From contig CANSQM010000027.1 of NCBI GenBank assembly GCA_947649205.1, positions 1 to 34,318 on the forward strand: a stretch of DNA of 34,318 nt, given 5' to 3'. Numbering within the stretch: the stretch's first letter is position 1; every line of letters starts with the position of its first letter. The notes below the pieces were generated by a model, which ran no database searches, was not told the origin of the DNA, and saw only the letters and a list, made by a program, of their open reading frames with translations. Positions 15,418 through 23,561 of this stretch are shown here, in pieces. The translations under genes were made by a program, and so were the position numbers. The stretch comes from an uncultured Enterorhabdus sp. Its GTDB lineage: Bacteria > Actinomycetota > Coriobacteriia > Coriobacteriales > Eggerthellaceae.

Positions 15418-16146
15418 TTACTTCGCCAGGATTGCCAGGGTCATCATTCCCTTCCGACGGGCGTCTTGATCGAGCGCCTTCCATGAGCTGAGTTCAGAAT
15501 CGCTGAGAGCCTCGGCAACTGCCCGCAATCTTTTTCTGTCCGAGCCGTGGAGATCGCTCAGACATTCCTTATGGTTCTCGATGAGACTTGCCAGCAATGC
15601 GACGTCGTCAAGGTGACGTTGCCTATCACGGTTGTCGGAGCAATAGGCGGCAGACTTCAGGATCAGTGCTCCCAGTAAATTGGGGATTTGGATCATGCGG
15701 CTCAAATCGCCGTAAGTCAACGTAATGTCCATCTTGCGGTTCACCGCCTGGGCTCCGCCGGGCACTTCCATCATGGGCCAGCGGTTGACCCTGACCGATT
15801 TCGCCCTTGATTTGGGAAGGTGATCGGCAATGAGAATATCCACGATGGTCTCATTTCGCGTCATTCGATGGAAGGGCGACCCCCTCAGCCCCGGTTCCTT
15901 AGCCTCGAAGCCTATGTTCTCAAGAGTGCTCAAAATCTTCGAGACGTTGGACGATGATGCCAAAACATCGATGAGGACGTCAATGTCTTTCGTGGCGCGG
16001 GATGTATGGCCTGAAAGCATGGCATGGGCTTGCGTCATCAGGCCGCCGACAAGCAGCCATTCATCTCTGGGAATAATATTCGCGATCTCCATTACCGTGT
16101 CCCAGGGTTTGAGCCCGAGGGGGATATCAATGACCGCCATACTCAT
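15418..16146 (-). CDS. Nucleotidyltransferase toxin, AbiEii-like
   Basis: A 242-residue protein with the DNA polymerase beta-type nucleotidyltransferase signature: LLVGG (Gly34, Gly35), then a basic RATKDIDVLID segment with Lys53, Asp54 and Asp56, and a C-terminal helix pattern LKSAAYCSDNRDRQRHLDDVALL as in AbiEii/MenT-type proteins. Characterised family members are toxins that transfer nucleotides to tRNA or otherwise block translation; activity here is inferred. A strong Shine-Dalgarno AAAGGAGG (16151-16158) precedes ATG 16146 (4 nt) and ATG 16140 (10 nt). The first 20 nt overlap the end of the HTH gene, so translation is coupled. Codon use and GC differ clearly from the housekeeping genes, suggesting transfer. 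Alternative: an uncharacterised nucleotidyltransferase without toxin function. Confidence 0.72.
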   Translation of the reverse strand: MSMAVIDIPLGLKPWDTVMEIANIIPRDEWLLVGGLMTQAHAMLSGHTSRATKDIDVLIDVLASSSNVSKILSTLENIGFEAKEPGLRGSPFHRMTRNETIVDILIADHLPKSRAKSVRVNRWPMMEVPGGAQAVNRKMDITLTYGDLSRMIQIPNLLGALILKSAAYCSDNRDRQRHLDDVALLASLIENHKECLSDLHGSDRKRLRAVAEALSDSELSSWKALDQDARRKGMMTLAILAK

Positions 16147-16831
16147 CCAGCCTCCTTTGCAGATAATCGAGCCCGCATCTTCGCTCCCGTATATTGGCAG
16201 ATTCGGCCAGGTCGGCGGCTACAACGGAAAGCGGCATTTCCCGTGCCGCGTCGAGTGCCGTGGGGAGGTCGTGGGGAATTCGGATGACGCATTCGCCGCC
16301 GCTGTCGGGAATGAGCCAGCAACTTCGGACGATTTCATCAAGCGGCTCGCGGGCGTACCCGTCAATCTGGTTCGACGAAACCGACAATCCCAGCTGGGCG
16401 CATCTCCTGTCGGAGATGCCGCTGGGAACGAGCCGTTCGCGCACATCTTCGGCGAATGACGGGGAGGCGGCGAAGCGCTCGACGGATGATCGTTTGCACG
16501 ACTTGGCAACCAACTCGATGGCATCAATCTCTTTCAGGGCAATGACGAGCCTTCTTTGGCGGTGGTAGCTCAAGTCGTGGTCGCGGCAACCTTCTAGGGC
16601 GAGAAGCGCCGCCCATGCCGTCGAAGCGTCCCATGGCCTTCCCCTGGTCCTGATCTTCGCCTCAAGTTCATGAAGGCTGTTGGAATCGATAATGTACATG
16701 CCGGCATGGGTTTTCACCGCACGCAGCTTTTCGCTTCGAATCAGGCGCGAAACTTCATGGCAAGACACTCCCAGCAGCTGAGCGGCTTGGCGCGTGGAAT
16801 ATCCAGCGGGTATGTTGGTGTTAGCATTCAT
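16127..16831 (-). CDS. HTH DNA-binding protein, probable antitoxin
   Basis: A 234-residue protein with an N-terminal excisionase/MerR-type helix-turn-helix (YSTRQAAQLLGVSCHEVSRLI, then a wing with LRAVKTHAGMYIIDS). The remaining roughly 180 residues match no domain I recognise. It comes first in a two-gene minus-strand operon, overlapping the nucleotidyltransferase by 20 nt, the normal order for an autoregulated type II or IV antitoxin. Start choice: a promoter (TTTACA 16863-16868, 17 bp, TACCAT 16840-16845) would begin transcription at about 16833, so ATG 16831 would be read from a leaderless mRNA. ATG 16837 and TTG 16849 are in frame but fall in the promoter and lack a ribosome site. Confidence 0.65.
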   Translation of the reverse strand: MNANTNIPAGYSTRQAAQLLGVSCHEVSRLIRSEKLRAVKTHAGMYIIDSNSLHELEAKIRTRGRPWDASTAWAALLALEGCRDHDLSYHRQRRLVIALKEIDAIELVAKSCKRSSVERFAASPSFAEDVRERLVPSGISDRRCAQLGLSVSSNQIDGYAREPLDEIVRSCWLIPDSGGECVIRIPHDLPTALDAAREMPLSVVAADLAESANIRERRCGLDYLQRRLDEYGGH

Positions 16832-16834
16832 TTG

Positions 16835-16868
16835 CATATATGGTACCAATAAGGACTATATATGTAAA
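16835..16868 (-). promoter_or_regulatory. Promoter and operator-like repeat of the toxin-antitoxin pair
   Basis: On the minus strand TTTACA (16863-16868) and TACCAT (16840-16845) are 17 bp apart. The inverted repeat CATATAT (16835-16841) / ATATATG (16858-16864) covers both boxes, and an 8-bp palindrome TGGTACCA (16841-16848) lies between its arms. This layout suits binding by the HTH protein encoded just downstream. Confidence 0.5.
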
Positions 16869-17033
16869 CAAGCATCTCCCTATGGCTTGCGAGCGGGGAA
16901 GAGAGGTTGCAGCGCAAGCGCTCAAATGGATCAGCATTCGCTTTCTGGCACCGGCCAGTGAACCGAGATTGCGAGAACGTTCGTCGTCCGTGTGCGAGGA
17001 CGAATAAAGGCAGAGAAGGGGAGTGGCGAAACC

Positions 17034-17065
17034 TTGAGAGAACTGATACCATATCGTTTGATCAG
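17034..17065 (+). promoter_or_regulatory. Promoter with operator-like repeat before surface-protein gene
   Basis: TTGAGA (17034-17039), 17 bp, TTTGAT (17057-17062). Between and over the -10 lies CTGAT (17043-17047) ... ATCAG (17061-17065). The CTGATACC start and the following RTAYCGTT are shared with the palindrome before the kinase gene at 368-388. The rest of the 16869-17033 gap shows no gene. Confidence 0.4.
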
Positions 17066-17083
17066 GCCCTTTGAGGATGGGCG

Positions 17084-20000
17084 TTGAGTAGAGAGGAAGA
17101 GCCATGGCTAACTATGTGCATAAGAGACATGGGGGGGGGTGGTAGGCTTTTTCTAGCCTTTCTCCTCGCATTTTCCCTTTTGGGGGTGGGTGGAACGCAG
17201 GCGTTGGCTGACACAGTCGCTGCCGAGCCCTCGGAGATTGCGGCTGATGCGGAAACCCAAATCGACCCCGTTGTCTCAGTTGAGATTTCTGCGGAAGACT
17301 CTGAGGGCGCTCAGGATGCGCCCGAGACTAAGCCAGATGATCGATCGGAAAACTCCTCTGGAACCCAGATTGATCTTGAAGCTGGCACCGAAGTCCCCGC
17401 AGATACTTCCGCAAAAATTGAGGGCGAGCCCCAGGTTGAGGCCCGGGAGGAGTCCAAAGATGAGGCTCTCTCGCAAACATCGACCGCTGCCCCTGCATTT
17501 CGGATGCCGGAGGAACGATACGTCTTCGAGTACGTTTACGGCGTAGTGTCCAATGATCATGCGATATTCTCGAACGATCCCATCACGTATGGGAATGCGC
17601 ACGGCACATTGATTTCTCGCATCGCCGGGCAAATGATGGGCGCGGGGATGCTCGTCAACGCCTTCGAGATAAGCAATGCCTTGGCGGCTGGCGCATCTGT
17701 CGCCCCCTTTCAGAAAGATGGCAAGTATGGTCTGTGGAGCTTGACGGAAGGCCGTATGCTTGTTGATGTGCAATACGATATTGCTGGATCAAGAGGCAAT
17801 GGGTCGAAGTGGGGATTTATAAAGCTGGGCAATAAAGCCGCTGACGGGACTTATCCTCAGGCCAAAGCGGTTGTCTACAATGGATCGACCGAAGCACTCT
17901 CCGTTCCTTTGGGAGATTACGCCGAGGCAGGCTCGATAGGGTGTCGAACAGATTCAGACAGTGTTCTCTGGAATATATATTGGAGGGGTCTCTCTACATC
18001 GGGCCCTGGATCGCGTCACAATCTTTATTACGCCGAAGACTCTAGTGGCTTTCACCAGGTTTCAATTTCAAACGACGATGAAGACTTTGCCCAGGTTACC
18101 TACGATGGCCGCGGTGTGTCGTTCAGTTCTTCGGACGCCGGTATTTCCTTCAAGGTGCGAGACAAAAATGGGACGTGGGGCAACTCTATCGCCTTGGCTA
18201 CCGATGTCAGGGATACGGATCAATGTAGCGTGGTCAGCAACATCATTGAAGTATGGGAGTCAAATGGGCACGAGTACCAGTATTTCGATCTGAGCGGCAA
18301 TCTGCTGCAAAGCTATGACGATATGCGGTTCGAAGGTGTCGGCAACTATGTGGCCTATGCGCGCATTGACTTCGAGAGTCAGGAGAACGCGTACGTCTTC
18401 TTGGATACCAGCGGAGCCAATGGCGATTCGCGGGAAATTCCCTGCGTGCAAGGCAGGGTTGTTGAAGACGGGTTCGAGTGTTTAACGGGAGATAACAAGA
18501 TTCAGCGCTACGATGCCGATCTCAAGCTGGTCAAAGAGTTCACGTCATCCCTCAATCTGGTCCAGCAGAGGGAGAACGGTGAGCAGGTTGACTGGAATCT
18601 CGTTGATTTTGGCAACGACCTGTGGATGCTCTCGCAGACCGTTGGTTTCTACGACAACGTGGTTGATCAGGTTTCGGATTTTTACCAGGGAACTAGCTCG
18701 ATAACGAGGCAATCGCTCGGCTTGGATTCTTCCTATGTTTCCATGTGGGGAACCATCGGCGACCACTATTATCTGATGGACGATAGCGGTTCGAACAAGC
18801 TGCGAATTTACGACAAGGATTTCAAGCCCGCAAAGACGGTCGACTTGTCTTCTCGGGTGCCGGCCGGTTTCACCATAGATTCTCTGTACGCTGATGCGGG
18901 TGATGATGAACCTTGCATCGAACTCGATCTGCGATTGCTAGGGGAGGGAGATGACGGAACCTCATTTGAGGATGAGCGTGTGATTCTCAGCAAAGCGTTC
19001 GAGCTCACGGATTTTTCGGAAGTGCGCGGTTACGATAAGGTGGGATCCTTCTATGTCGCGAAAAAGGGCGGCAAGTACGGCTTTGTCGATGGGAATCTGA
19101 AACCGCAGACTGATTTCGTCTATGACGGCATAGACGGGTGGATTAGCGGTTTTCGCTTTATAGAACTCAATGGTTGCGTTCTTGCCGAGCAAGGCGGCAA
19201 GCAGCGTCTGCTGGATGCCAGTTTGAATGACGTCCTCGGGTTCTCCTTTGATTCCATGTCGGCCCTTGCCCATGGCGTCTATCGCGTGGTCGAGAACGGA
19301 ACCGCCCATGTTTTCGATAGCCAGTTCCACGAAGTGGATATGCAGGGCTACCGCCCCATCGATCCCGGCTATTTCTACGGCAGCGCCCGCACCTTGCCAA
19401 ACGGGAGCGCGCTGGTGTACGCCAAGGACGCCCAAGGGCGGGTGGGAGCCATTGACAGCACCGGCAAGGTGCTCATTCTCTTCCAGTATAAGGACTATGC
19501 TGAATGCGCAGACGCGGACGGCATGTCCGACTACATTCTTCTGCGGGATGAGAAGGGCTGGTTCTTCGTTTCGGTGCAGGAGCTTCAAGGCGGTACCGTG
19601 AACCCCGAATGCGAGGCCAAGGGCCACGATTACGAGGAAGCCGTTCACGAGCCCACCTGTGAAGAGAACGGCTATACGCAGAAGGTCTGCAAGCGCTGCG
19701 GTTACGGCTATCGCGTGAATGGCTCCGACGTTCCGATGCTCGGTCATGATTACGTCCTCACCGCCGAGCCCACGGAGCCGACGTGCACGGAGGACGGCAA
19801 GGGCGCCGAATACATGTGCACGCGCTGCCAGAAGGTGAAGCGGGATGCGGGCAAGCCCAGTTTGGGCGGTCACGTTAACTTCGATTGGGTTGTGACGAAG
19901 AGTCCGACGTGCACGGAGGACGGCTTCCAAGAGCGAATCTGTGATCGGTGCGGCCTTGCCGAGCAGGAGGAGATAAAACCGCTCGGCCATGCCTGGAGCG

Positions 20001-20809
20001 CACCTGTGTGGGAGTGGTCTGCCGATCTTTCGTCGGCCTTCGCGTGCAGCGATTGCGTTCGCGGGGGATGCGGGGAGCAGCTGCGCGTAGACGCAGATAT
20101 GACCCACGATCAGGTTGAGGGCGGCACGCGCCATTCGGCCCGGGTGCAGATAGCGGGCCGCAGCTACCGGGACGGGCGCCTGGCGCTCACGTGGGTCGAC
20201 GCCAACGGTGTTACGCGAAGCCTTCTCGTCCGCGGGGCGCCGGTCGTCGACGGTTTCAGCGTGAAGCCCGATGGGCTCGTCCTGCCGGCAGACGCCTCGG
20301 TTGCCATAGATGTGTCCGAAGTGGAAGAAGGCGGTGTGTTCGATGCCCTCGTGGCCAAAATGGGCGACGGTTGGCCCGGTGGCACTTTCGAAGTGGTACT
20401 CAATGTCGATGGGGAGGAAGTCCACGATAATTTCGGGACGTTGGCGTTCTCGTTCCCCGCTGGCGATGGGAGCGCCCATAAGAAGGCGACGGTCTACCAC
20501 TGCCATAAGAATGATCGTTCGAACATCACCGCCCACGATGTGGTGGTTTCCGGAGACGGTATTGCCTTCCTCTCGGACATCACAGATTTGTCGACGTTCG
20601 CCATCGAGGTAACCGACGAGGAGGGCACTGCCACCGTCCTCACCTCTACGAAGCCCTCCTCCTCGCCGCTGGCTGCCACGGGCGATGGGTCGGCAGCGCC
20701 TGGGAAGGCCGGTGCCGTCGCGATCCTTGCGCTTGCGCTCGTGGGCGTTTGCGCAGTGGCGCGCCGCCGCTGGACAGGCAAGGGAACGGCTGGCCCGCAG
20801 GGTTGGTAG
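17084..20809 (+). CDS. Sortase-anchored surface protein with WG-like repeats and Cys-rich repeats
   Basis: A 1241-residue exported protein. From the TTG start used here, a signal peptide core (22-42, cleavage near ALA/D) is followed by an acidic Glu/Asp/Ser-rich region (43-145). A long repeat-bearing part has WG-like units (KYGLWSLTEGRMLVDVQYD at about 210; KYGFVDGNLKPQTDFVYD at about 660). Residues 843-968 hold three C-x-x-C units of the PTCTEDG...CxRCG type seen in gut-bacterial surface proteins. The C-terminus is LAATGD (1196-1201), a hydrophobic helix and a basic tail, i.e. sortase anchoring to the wall. TTG 17084 follows GAGGATGG. A second start, ATG 17104 with AGGAAG before it, gives a basic n-region (MANYVHKRH) but is one base out of frame because of nine Gs at 17131-17139; eight Gs would join it to this frame. 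GC is lower than in the housekeeping genes. Ligand and function are unknown. Confidence 0.8.
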   Translation: MSREEEPWLTMCIRDMGGGGRLFLAFLLAFSLLGVGGTQALADTVAAEPSEIAADAETQIDPVVSVEISAEDSEGAQDAPETKPDDRSENSSGTQIDLEAGTEVPADTSAKIEGEPQVEAREESKDEALSQTSTAAPAFRMPEERYVFEYVYGVVSNDHAIFSNDPITYGNAHGTLISRIAGQMMGAGMLVNAFEISNALAAGASVAPFQKDGKYGLWSLTEGRMLVDVQYDIAGSRGNGSKWGFIKLGNKAADGTYPQAKAVVYNGSTEALSVPLGDYAEAGSIGCRTDSDSVLWNIYWRGLSTSGPGSRHNLYYAEDSSGFHQVSISNDDEDFAQVTYDGRGVSFSSSDAGISFKVRDKNGTWGNSIALATDVRDTDQCSVVSNIIEVWESNGHEYQYFDLSGNLLQSYDDMRFEGVGNYVAYARIDFESQENAYVFLDTSGANGDSREIPCVQGRVVEDGFECLTGDNKIQRYDADLKLVKEFTSSLNLVQQRENGEQVDWNLVDFGNDLWMLSQTVGFYDNVVDQVSDFYQGTSSITRQSLGLDSSYVSMWGTIGDHYYLMDDSGSNKLRIYDKDFKPAKTVDLSSRVPAGFTIDSLYADAGDDEPCIELDLRLLGEGDDGTSFEDERVILSKAFELTDFSEVRGYDKVGSFYVAKKGGKYGFVDGNLKPQTDFVYDGIDGWISGFRFIELNGCVLAEQGGKQRLLDASLNDVLGFSFDSMSALAHGVYRVVENGTAHVFDSQFHEVDMQGYRPIDPGYFYGSARTLPNGSALVYAKDAQGRVGAIDSTGKVLILFQYKDYAECADADGMSDYILLRDEKGWFFVSVQELQGGTVNPECEAKGHDYEEAVHEPTCEENGYTQKVCKRCGYGYRVNGSDVPMLGHDYVLTAEPTEPTCTEDGKGAEYMCTRCQKVKRDAGKPSLGGHVNFDWVVTKSPTCTEDGFQERICDRCGLAEQEEIKPLGHAWSAPVWEWSADLSSAFACSDCVRGGCGEQLRVDADMTHDQVEGGTRHSARVQIAGRSYRDGRLALTWVDANGVTRSLLVRGAPVVDGFSVKPDGLVLPADASVAIDVSEVEEGGVFDALVAKMGDGWPGGTFEVVLNVDGEEVHDNFGTLAFSFPAGDGSAHKKATVYHCHKNDRSNITAHDVVVSGDGIAFLSDITDLSTFAIEVTDEEGTATVLTSTKPSSSPLAATGDGSAAPGKAGAVAILALALVGVCAVARRRWTGKGTAGPQGW
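17131..17139 (+). repeat. G9 homopolymer over the start region of the surface protein
   Basis: Nine consecutive Gs lie just before the signal-peptide core. Length decides which upstream start is in frame: nine Gs join TTG 17084, while eight or eleven join ATG 17104. With nine, ATG 17104 reaches TAG at 17143 after 13 codons. Confidence 0.75.
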
Positions 20810-20813
20810 CGCG

Positions 20814-22229
20814 TTGAGAACGAATGCGAGGGCCGGGGAGCGTCGCTTTCCGGCCCTGCTTGACAGGTTGTTCGCGGCATCTCCCGCTCTCGTGCTCGTC
20901 GGGCTCTTGGTGGGTCAGGGCGGCTTCTTCCCACTGACGAGCGCTTGGGTGCTGGTGGCTTGGGGCGTGTTCCTGGTTCTATGGGCGGCTCTCCGCTTCG
21001 GCTTCCGGTCGGGGCGGGAGGGGGCCGTCTCCGACAGCGGGAACGGTTCTTCCCGATTCGATGGTTTCTCGGCGTGTATTCCCGCCCTGGCATTCCTGCT
21101 CATTGGGGGCTTGTACGCTGCGAGCATCGTGGTCCATGGGTTGCCGGCGTGGTCGCTCGTCCAATGTGCACCTTGGGCGCTTGCGGGCGTTGCGGCACTC
21201 GTTTGCGCGAGTTTGGACGCTCGGCAACGTGATTTCCTCCTGACGAGCATCTCCTGGCTCGGTATCGTCAGCACGGGTGCGGGTGTGGCCATGCTCATCG
21301 GCATTCTCTCGGTCGTTGGCTCCGTGAATGCCGGGCGCCTCCAGTTTTTCTTCCAATATGCCAATGCGGCCGGCGCATGGTTCGCGTGCGCGGCTCTGCT
21401 GTGCCTGGGCGCGCGGGACGCCCGCCTGCGAAGATGGATGGTGCTGCCCCTGACGGCGCTGCTCTTTACGCAGTCTATGGGATCCATCCTGTTCTTCGTG
21501 GTAGTTGTGACGGGGTACTTTCTCGTAAGAGCGGCGACGGCGGCCGCCGACGGCCGAGCACCTATTTTCATCGATGCGATAGCCCTTATTTCCCAAGGGG
21601 TGCTCGCGGTTGCTGCGTTTCTTTTCTTCAAGCTGTCATGGGGCGATAATGCGCGGGAAGCCATGGCCGTAGTGATGTTCCTTGGCAGCGTGGCCGCATT
21701 TCAAAAATTCTGGCCTCGGATGGAGAGGGCGCTGCGCCGCGGTGGCTGGGGCCGCCCGGTGCTGATACTCGCGGTGGCTGCACTCGTTGCGAGCGCCCTT
21801 CTCGCGGCTCTCGCGATGCAGGGGCGTCTCATTCAGGCATCCGCCACCTTCGCCGAGCGCATCGTTCAGGCCGGCGACGCCTGGCGCGTCTTGGTTGCAT
21901 CGCCTGGCCTGGGTATCGGCCCCGATCAATGGCAATTCGCGTATCCTTCCATTCGGAGCGCGGAGTACGAGGCGACATTGGTGCATTGCAGCTACCTTCA
22001 ACTGGGCCTGAACGCCGGTCTGCTCGCGCCTGCCGTGTTGCTCACTGTTGTGGTGAATGCTATGCGCAGGATGCGGGGGAGGCATTGCGGCCAAGCCCCT
22101 CTCGTCATCGTTTTTCTGACATTGCACGCGGCCGTGGACTTCGATTTAGAATTCTCGTTCTTTGCCGTGCTGATCGCCATCATGGTGGGCATTGCCTCCG
22201 GCGACGCAGAGAATGGACGGCTCACTTGA
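20814..22229 (+). CDS. O-antigen ligase-like polytopic membrane protein
   Basis: A 471-residue protein with about ten or more hydrophobic helices. A large loop near the C-terminus has LGIGPDQW and then HCSYLQLGLNAGLL, the pattern of the Wzy_C / O-antigen ligase (WaaL) domain. Such enzymes ligate or polymerise lipid-linked glycans on the outer face of the membrane. In a Gram-positive envelope the acceptor could be a surface protein or wall glycan; this is inference. TTG 20814 is 4 nt after the surface-protein stop, with AGGG (20799-20802) upstream, so the two are probably co-transcribed and translationally coupled. An open frame continues upstream inside the surface-protein gene, but it has no ribosome site. 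A helper role in decorating the surface protein is possible. Confidence 0.75.
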   Translation: MRTNARAGERRFPALLDRLFAASPALVLVGLLVGQGGFFPLTSAWVLVAWGVFLVLWAALRFGFRSGREGAVSDSGNGSSRFDGFSACIPALAFLLIGGLYAASIVVHGLPAWSLVQCAPWALAGVAALVCASLDARQRDFLLTSISWLGIVSTGAGVAMLIGILSVVGSVNAGRLQFFFQYANAAGAWFACAALLCLGARDARLRRWMVLPLTALLFTQSMGSILFFVVVVTGYFLVRAATAAADGRAPIFIDAIALISQGVLAVAAFLFFKLSWGDNAREAMAVVMFLGSVAAFQKFWPRMERALRRGGWGRPVLILAVAALVASALLAALAMQGRLIQASATFAERIVQAGDAWRVLVASPGLGIGPDQWQFAYPSIRSAEYEATLVHCSYLQLGLNAGLLAPAVLLTVVVNAMRRMRGRHCGQAPLVIVFLTLHAAVDFDLEFSFFAVLIAIMVGIASGDAENGRLT

Positions 22230-22394
22230 CGTAAAAGGCCATCGGTGCCCATCATGGAGCGTTTGTGCACGGGGTGACCGTTGTATTACATAGCTTCTCC
22301 ATCATGTTAGAATAGAAAAACTCATCATGGATGGATTGCGTGCAGAGGCCGTAAGCGCCGGCCAGAGCCGTGGCATAGTCAGGAAGGAACATCA
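22230..22394 (+). promoter_or_regulatory. Intergenic region with candidate promoter of DivIVA-like gene
   Basis: TAGAAT (22308-22313) resembles a -10; TTACAT (22286-22291) is a weak -35 at 16 bp. No gene is visible. GC returns to the housekeeping level downstream, so this is the right edge of the accessory segment. Confidence 0.4.
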
Positions 22395-22865
22395 ATGGAC
22401 GAAACCGGAGTGTTGGGGCTGCTCGAGGAGCTCTCGATTCTGCTCGAGGACGCCAAGCCCGTTTTCGGCAAGAGCAACCTGCGCCAGGTGGACATTGCCG
22501 CTGCCTTCGACATCATGGACGAGATCCGCGACCTGTTCCCCGCCGAGTTCTCCCAGGCACGCCAGATCGTGCGCGAGCGCCAGAGCCTTCTGGACGACGC
22601 CGAGGTGGAGGCCAACCGCATGATCGAGGACGCCCGCAGCCAGGCCATCACCATCGCCAGCGAGCAGGAGATCGTGCGCATCTCCCAGCAGCAGGCCGAT
22701 ACCATCCTGGCCGATGCCCGCGAGCTGGAGCGCCAGACCCGCGCCGGCGCCGAGGACTACGCCGACGAGGTGTTCGGTCACATCGAGCAGAGCCTCGACA
22801 CGCTGCTGAATAACACGCGCCGCTGTCGCGACCGCCTGAACGCCACCTCGCTCAACGCGCGGTAG
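22395..22865 (+). CDS. DivIVA-like coiled-coil protein
   Basis: A 156-residue cytoplasmic protein made mostly of amphipathic helix. An N-terminal part (VDIAAAFDIMDEIRDLFP) is followed by a long coiled coil rich in Ala, Glu and Gln (EVEANRMIEDARSQAITIASEQE...), as in DivIVA-type and ATP synthase b-like proteins. No membrane helix is seen. It lacks the short conserved N-terminal lipid-binding motif of true DivIVA, so the name is loose. AAGGAA precedes ATG 22395, and a terminator follows. Its position beside yceD is common in this lineage as far as I recall. Function unknown; possibly a septum or pole scaffold. Confidence 0.7.
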   Translation: MDETGVLGLLEELSILLEDAKPVFGKSNLRQVDIAAAFDIMDEIRDLFPAEFSQARQIVRERQSLLDDAEVEANRMIEDARSQAITIASEQEIVRISQQQADTILADARELERQTRAGAEDYADEVFGHIEQSLDTLLNNTRRCRDRLNATSLNAR

Positions 22866-22888
22866 CCGCAGGTCCACAGAAGTTTCGG

Positions 22889-22915
22889 GGGCGCACCGGG
22901 AAGGTGCGCCCTTTT
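22889..22915 (+). terminator. Rho-independent terminator after DivIVA-like gene
   Basis: GGGCGCACC (22889-22897), loop GGGAA, and GGTGCGCCC (22903-22911) are followed by TTTT. It lies only 22 nt before the yceD start, so yceD expression may depend on read-through. Confidence 0.8.
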
Positions 22916-22936
22916 GTTTGGAAGGAAGGTGCCCCT

Positions 22937-23488
22937 ATGGCGAGAACCGATAACCCCGCGATCATTCATATTCCCGACGAGCTGTTCGAGACGGCCGAGA
23001 GCCGCCATTTCGAGGGGGAGCTGCCCCTGACCGAACTCGTGGCCGGCGCCGACGCCTACCGCTTCGACGGCCCGGTGTCCTGGGCCGTGGACGTCACCAA
23101 CACCGGCGAGGCCCTGCTCGTCATGGGGCAGGCCCGCGCCCGGGCCCTCACGGGCTGCGCCCGCTGCCTGGAGGACGTGCCCTACGACTTGGAGGGCGAT
23201 ATCGAGGGCTACTTCCTCACCGCGGGCGACGGCGCCGAGGCTCCCGAGGACCTGGAGGGCGACGAGTTCGAGGTGCTTTCCGAGAGCCATACCATCGACC
23301 TGGTGCCCCTTGTGGAACAGGCGCTGCTGCTGGAGCTGCCCCTCGTGCCCCTGTGCGACGACGACTGCCGGGGCCTGTGCCCCCGCTGCGGCGCGAATCT
23401 GAACGAGGGCCCCTGCCAGTGCGGTGACGGCCCGACGGGGGAGGACAATCCCTTCGCCGCCCTCAAGGACTTCAAGTTCGACGCTTAG
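22937..23488 (+). CDS. YceD family (DUF177) protein
   Basis: A 183-residue acidic protein of the DUF177/YceD family, which is linked to 23S rRNA accumulation and usually sits directly before rpmF. The family core has the ALTGCARCLEDVPYDLEGDI strand region with a CxxC pair. The C-terminal half has VPLVEQALLLELPLVPLCDDDCRGLCPRCGANLN, a further Cys-rich site likely to bind zinc. ATG 22937 follows AAGGAAGG. Here a purine permease separates it from rpmF. Confidence 0.88.
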   Translation: MARTDNPAIIHIPDELFETAESRHFEGELPLTELVAGADAYRFDGPVSWAVDVTNTGEALLVMGQARARALTGCARCLEDVPYDLEGDIEGYFLTAGDGAEAPEDLEGDEFEVLSESHTIDLVPLVEQALLLELPLVPLCDDDCRGLCPRCGANLNEGPCQCGDGPTGEDNPFAALKDFKFDA

Positions 23489-23561
23489 CAAGCTGTTACC
23501 CGCACGGGCCCGTTCGTGCGTCATAATAGCGCCGTAGTGTTTTCCGCGAGAAAGAGAGCCC

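Noticed and set aside
19604..19990. Repeated Cys motifs in the surface protein as a CRISPR-like or mobile repeat
   Set aside because: They are protein repeats with diverged DNA, in frame within one gene.
23489..23561. Purine riboswitch before the NCS2 permease
   Set aside because: Only a short palindrome is seen (CGCACG/CGTGCG at 23501-23520). The conserved purine aptamer loops are absent and the leader is too short.
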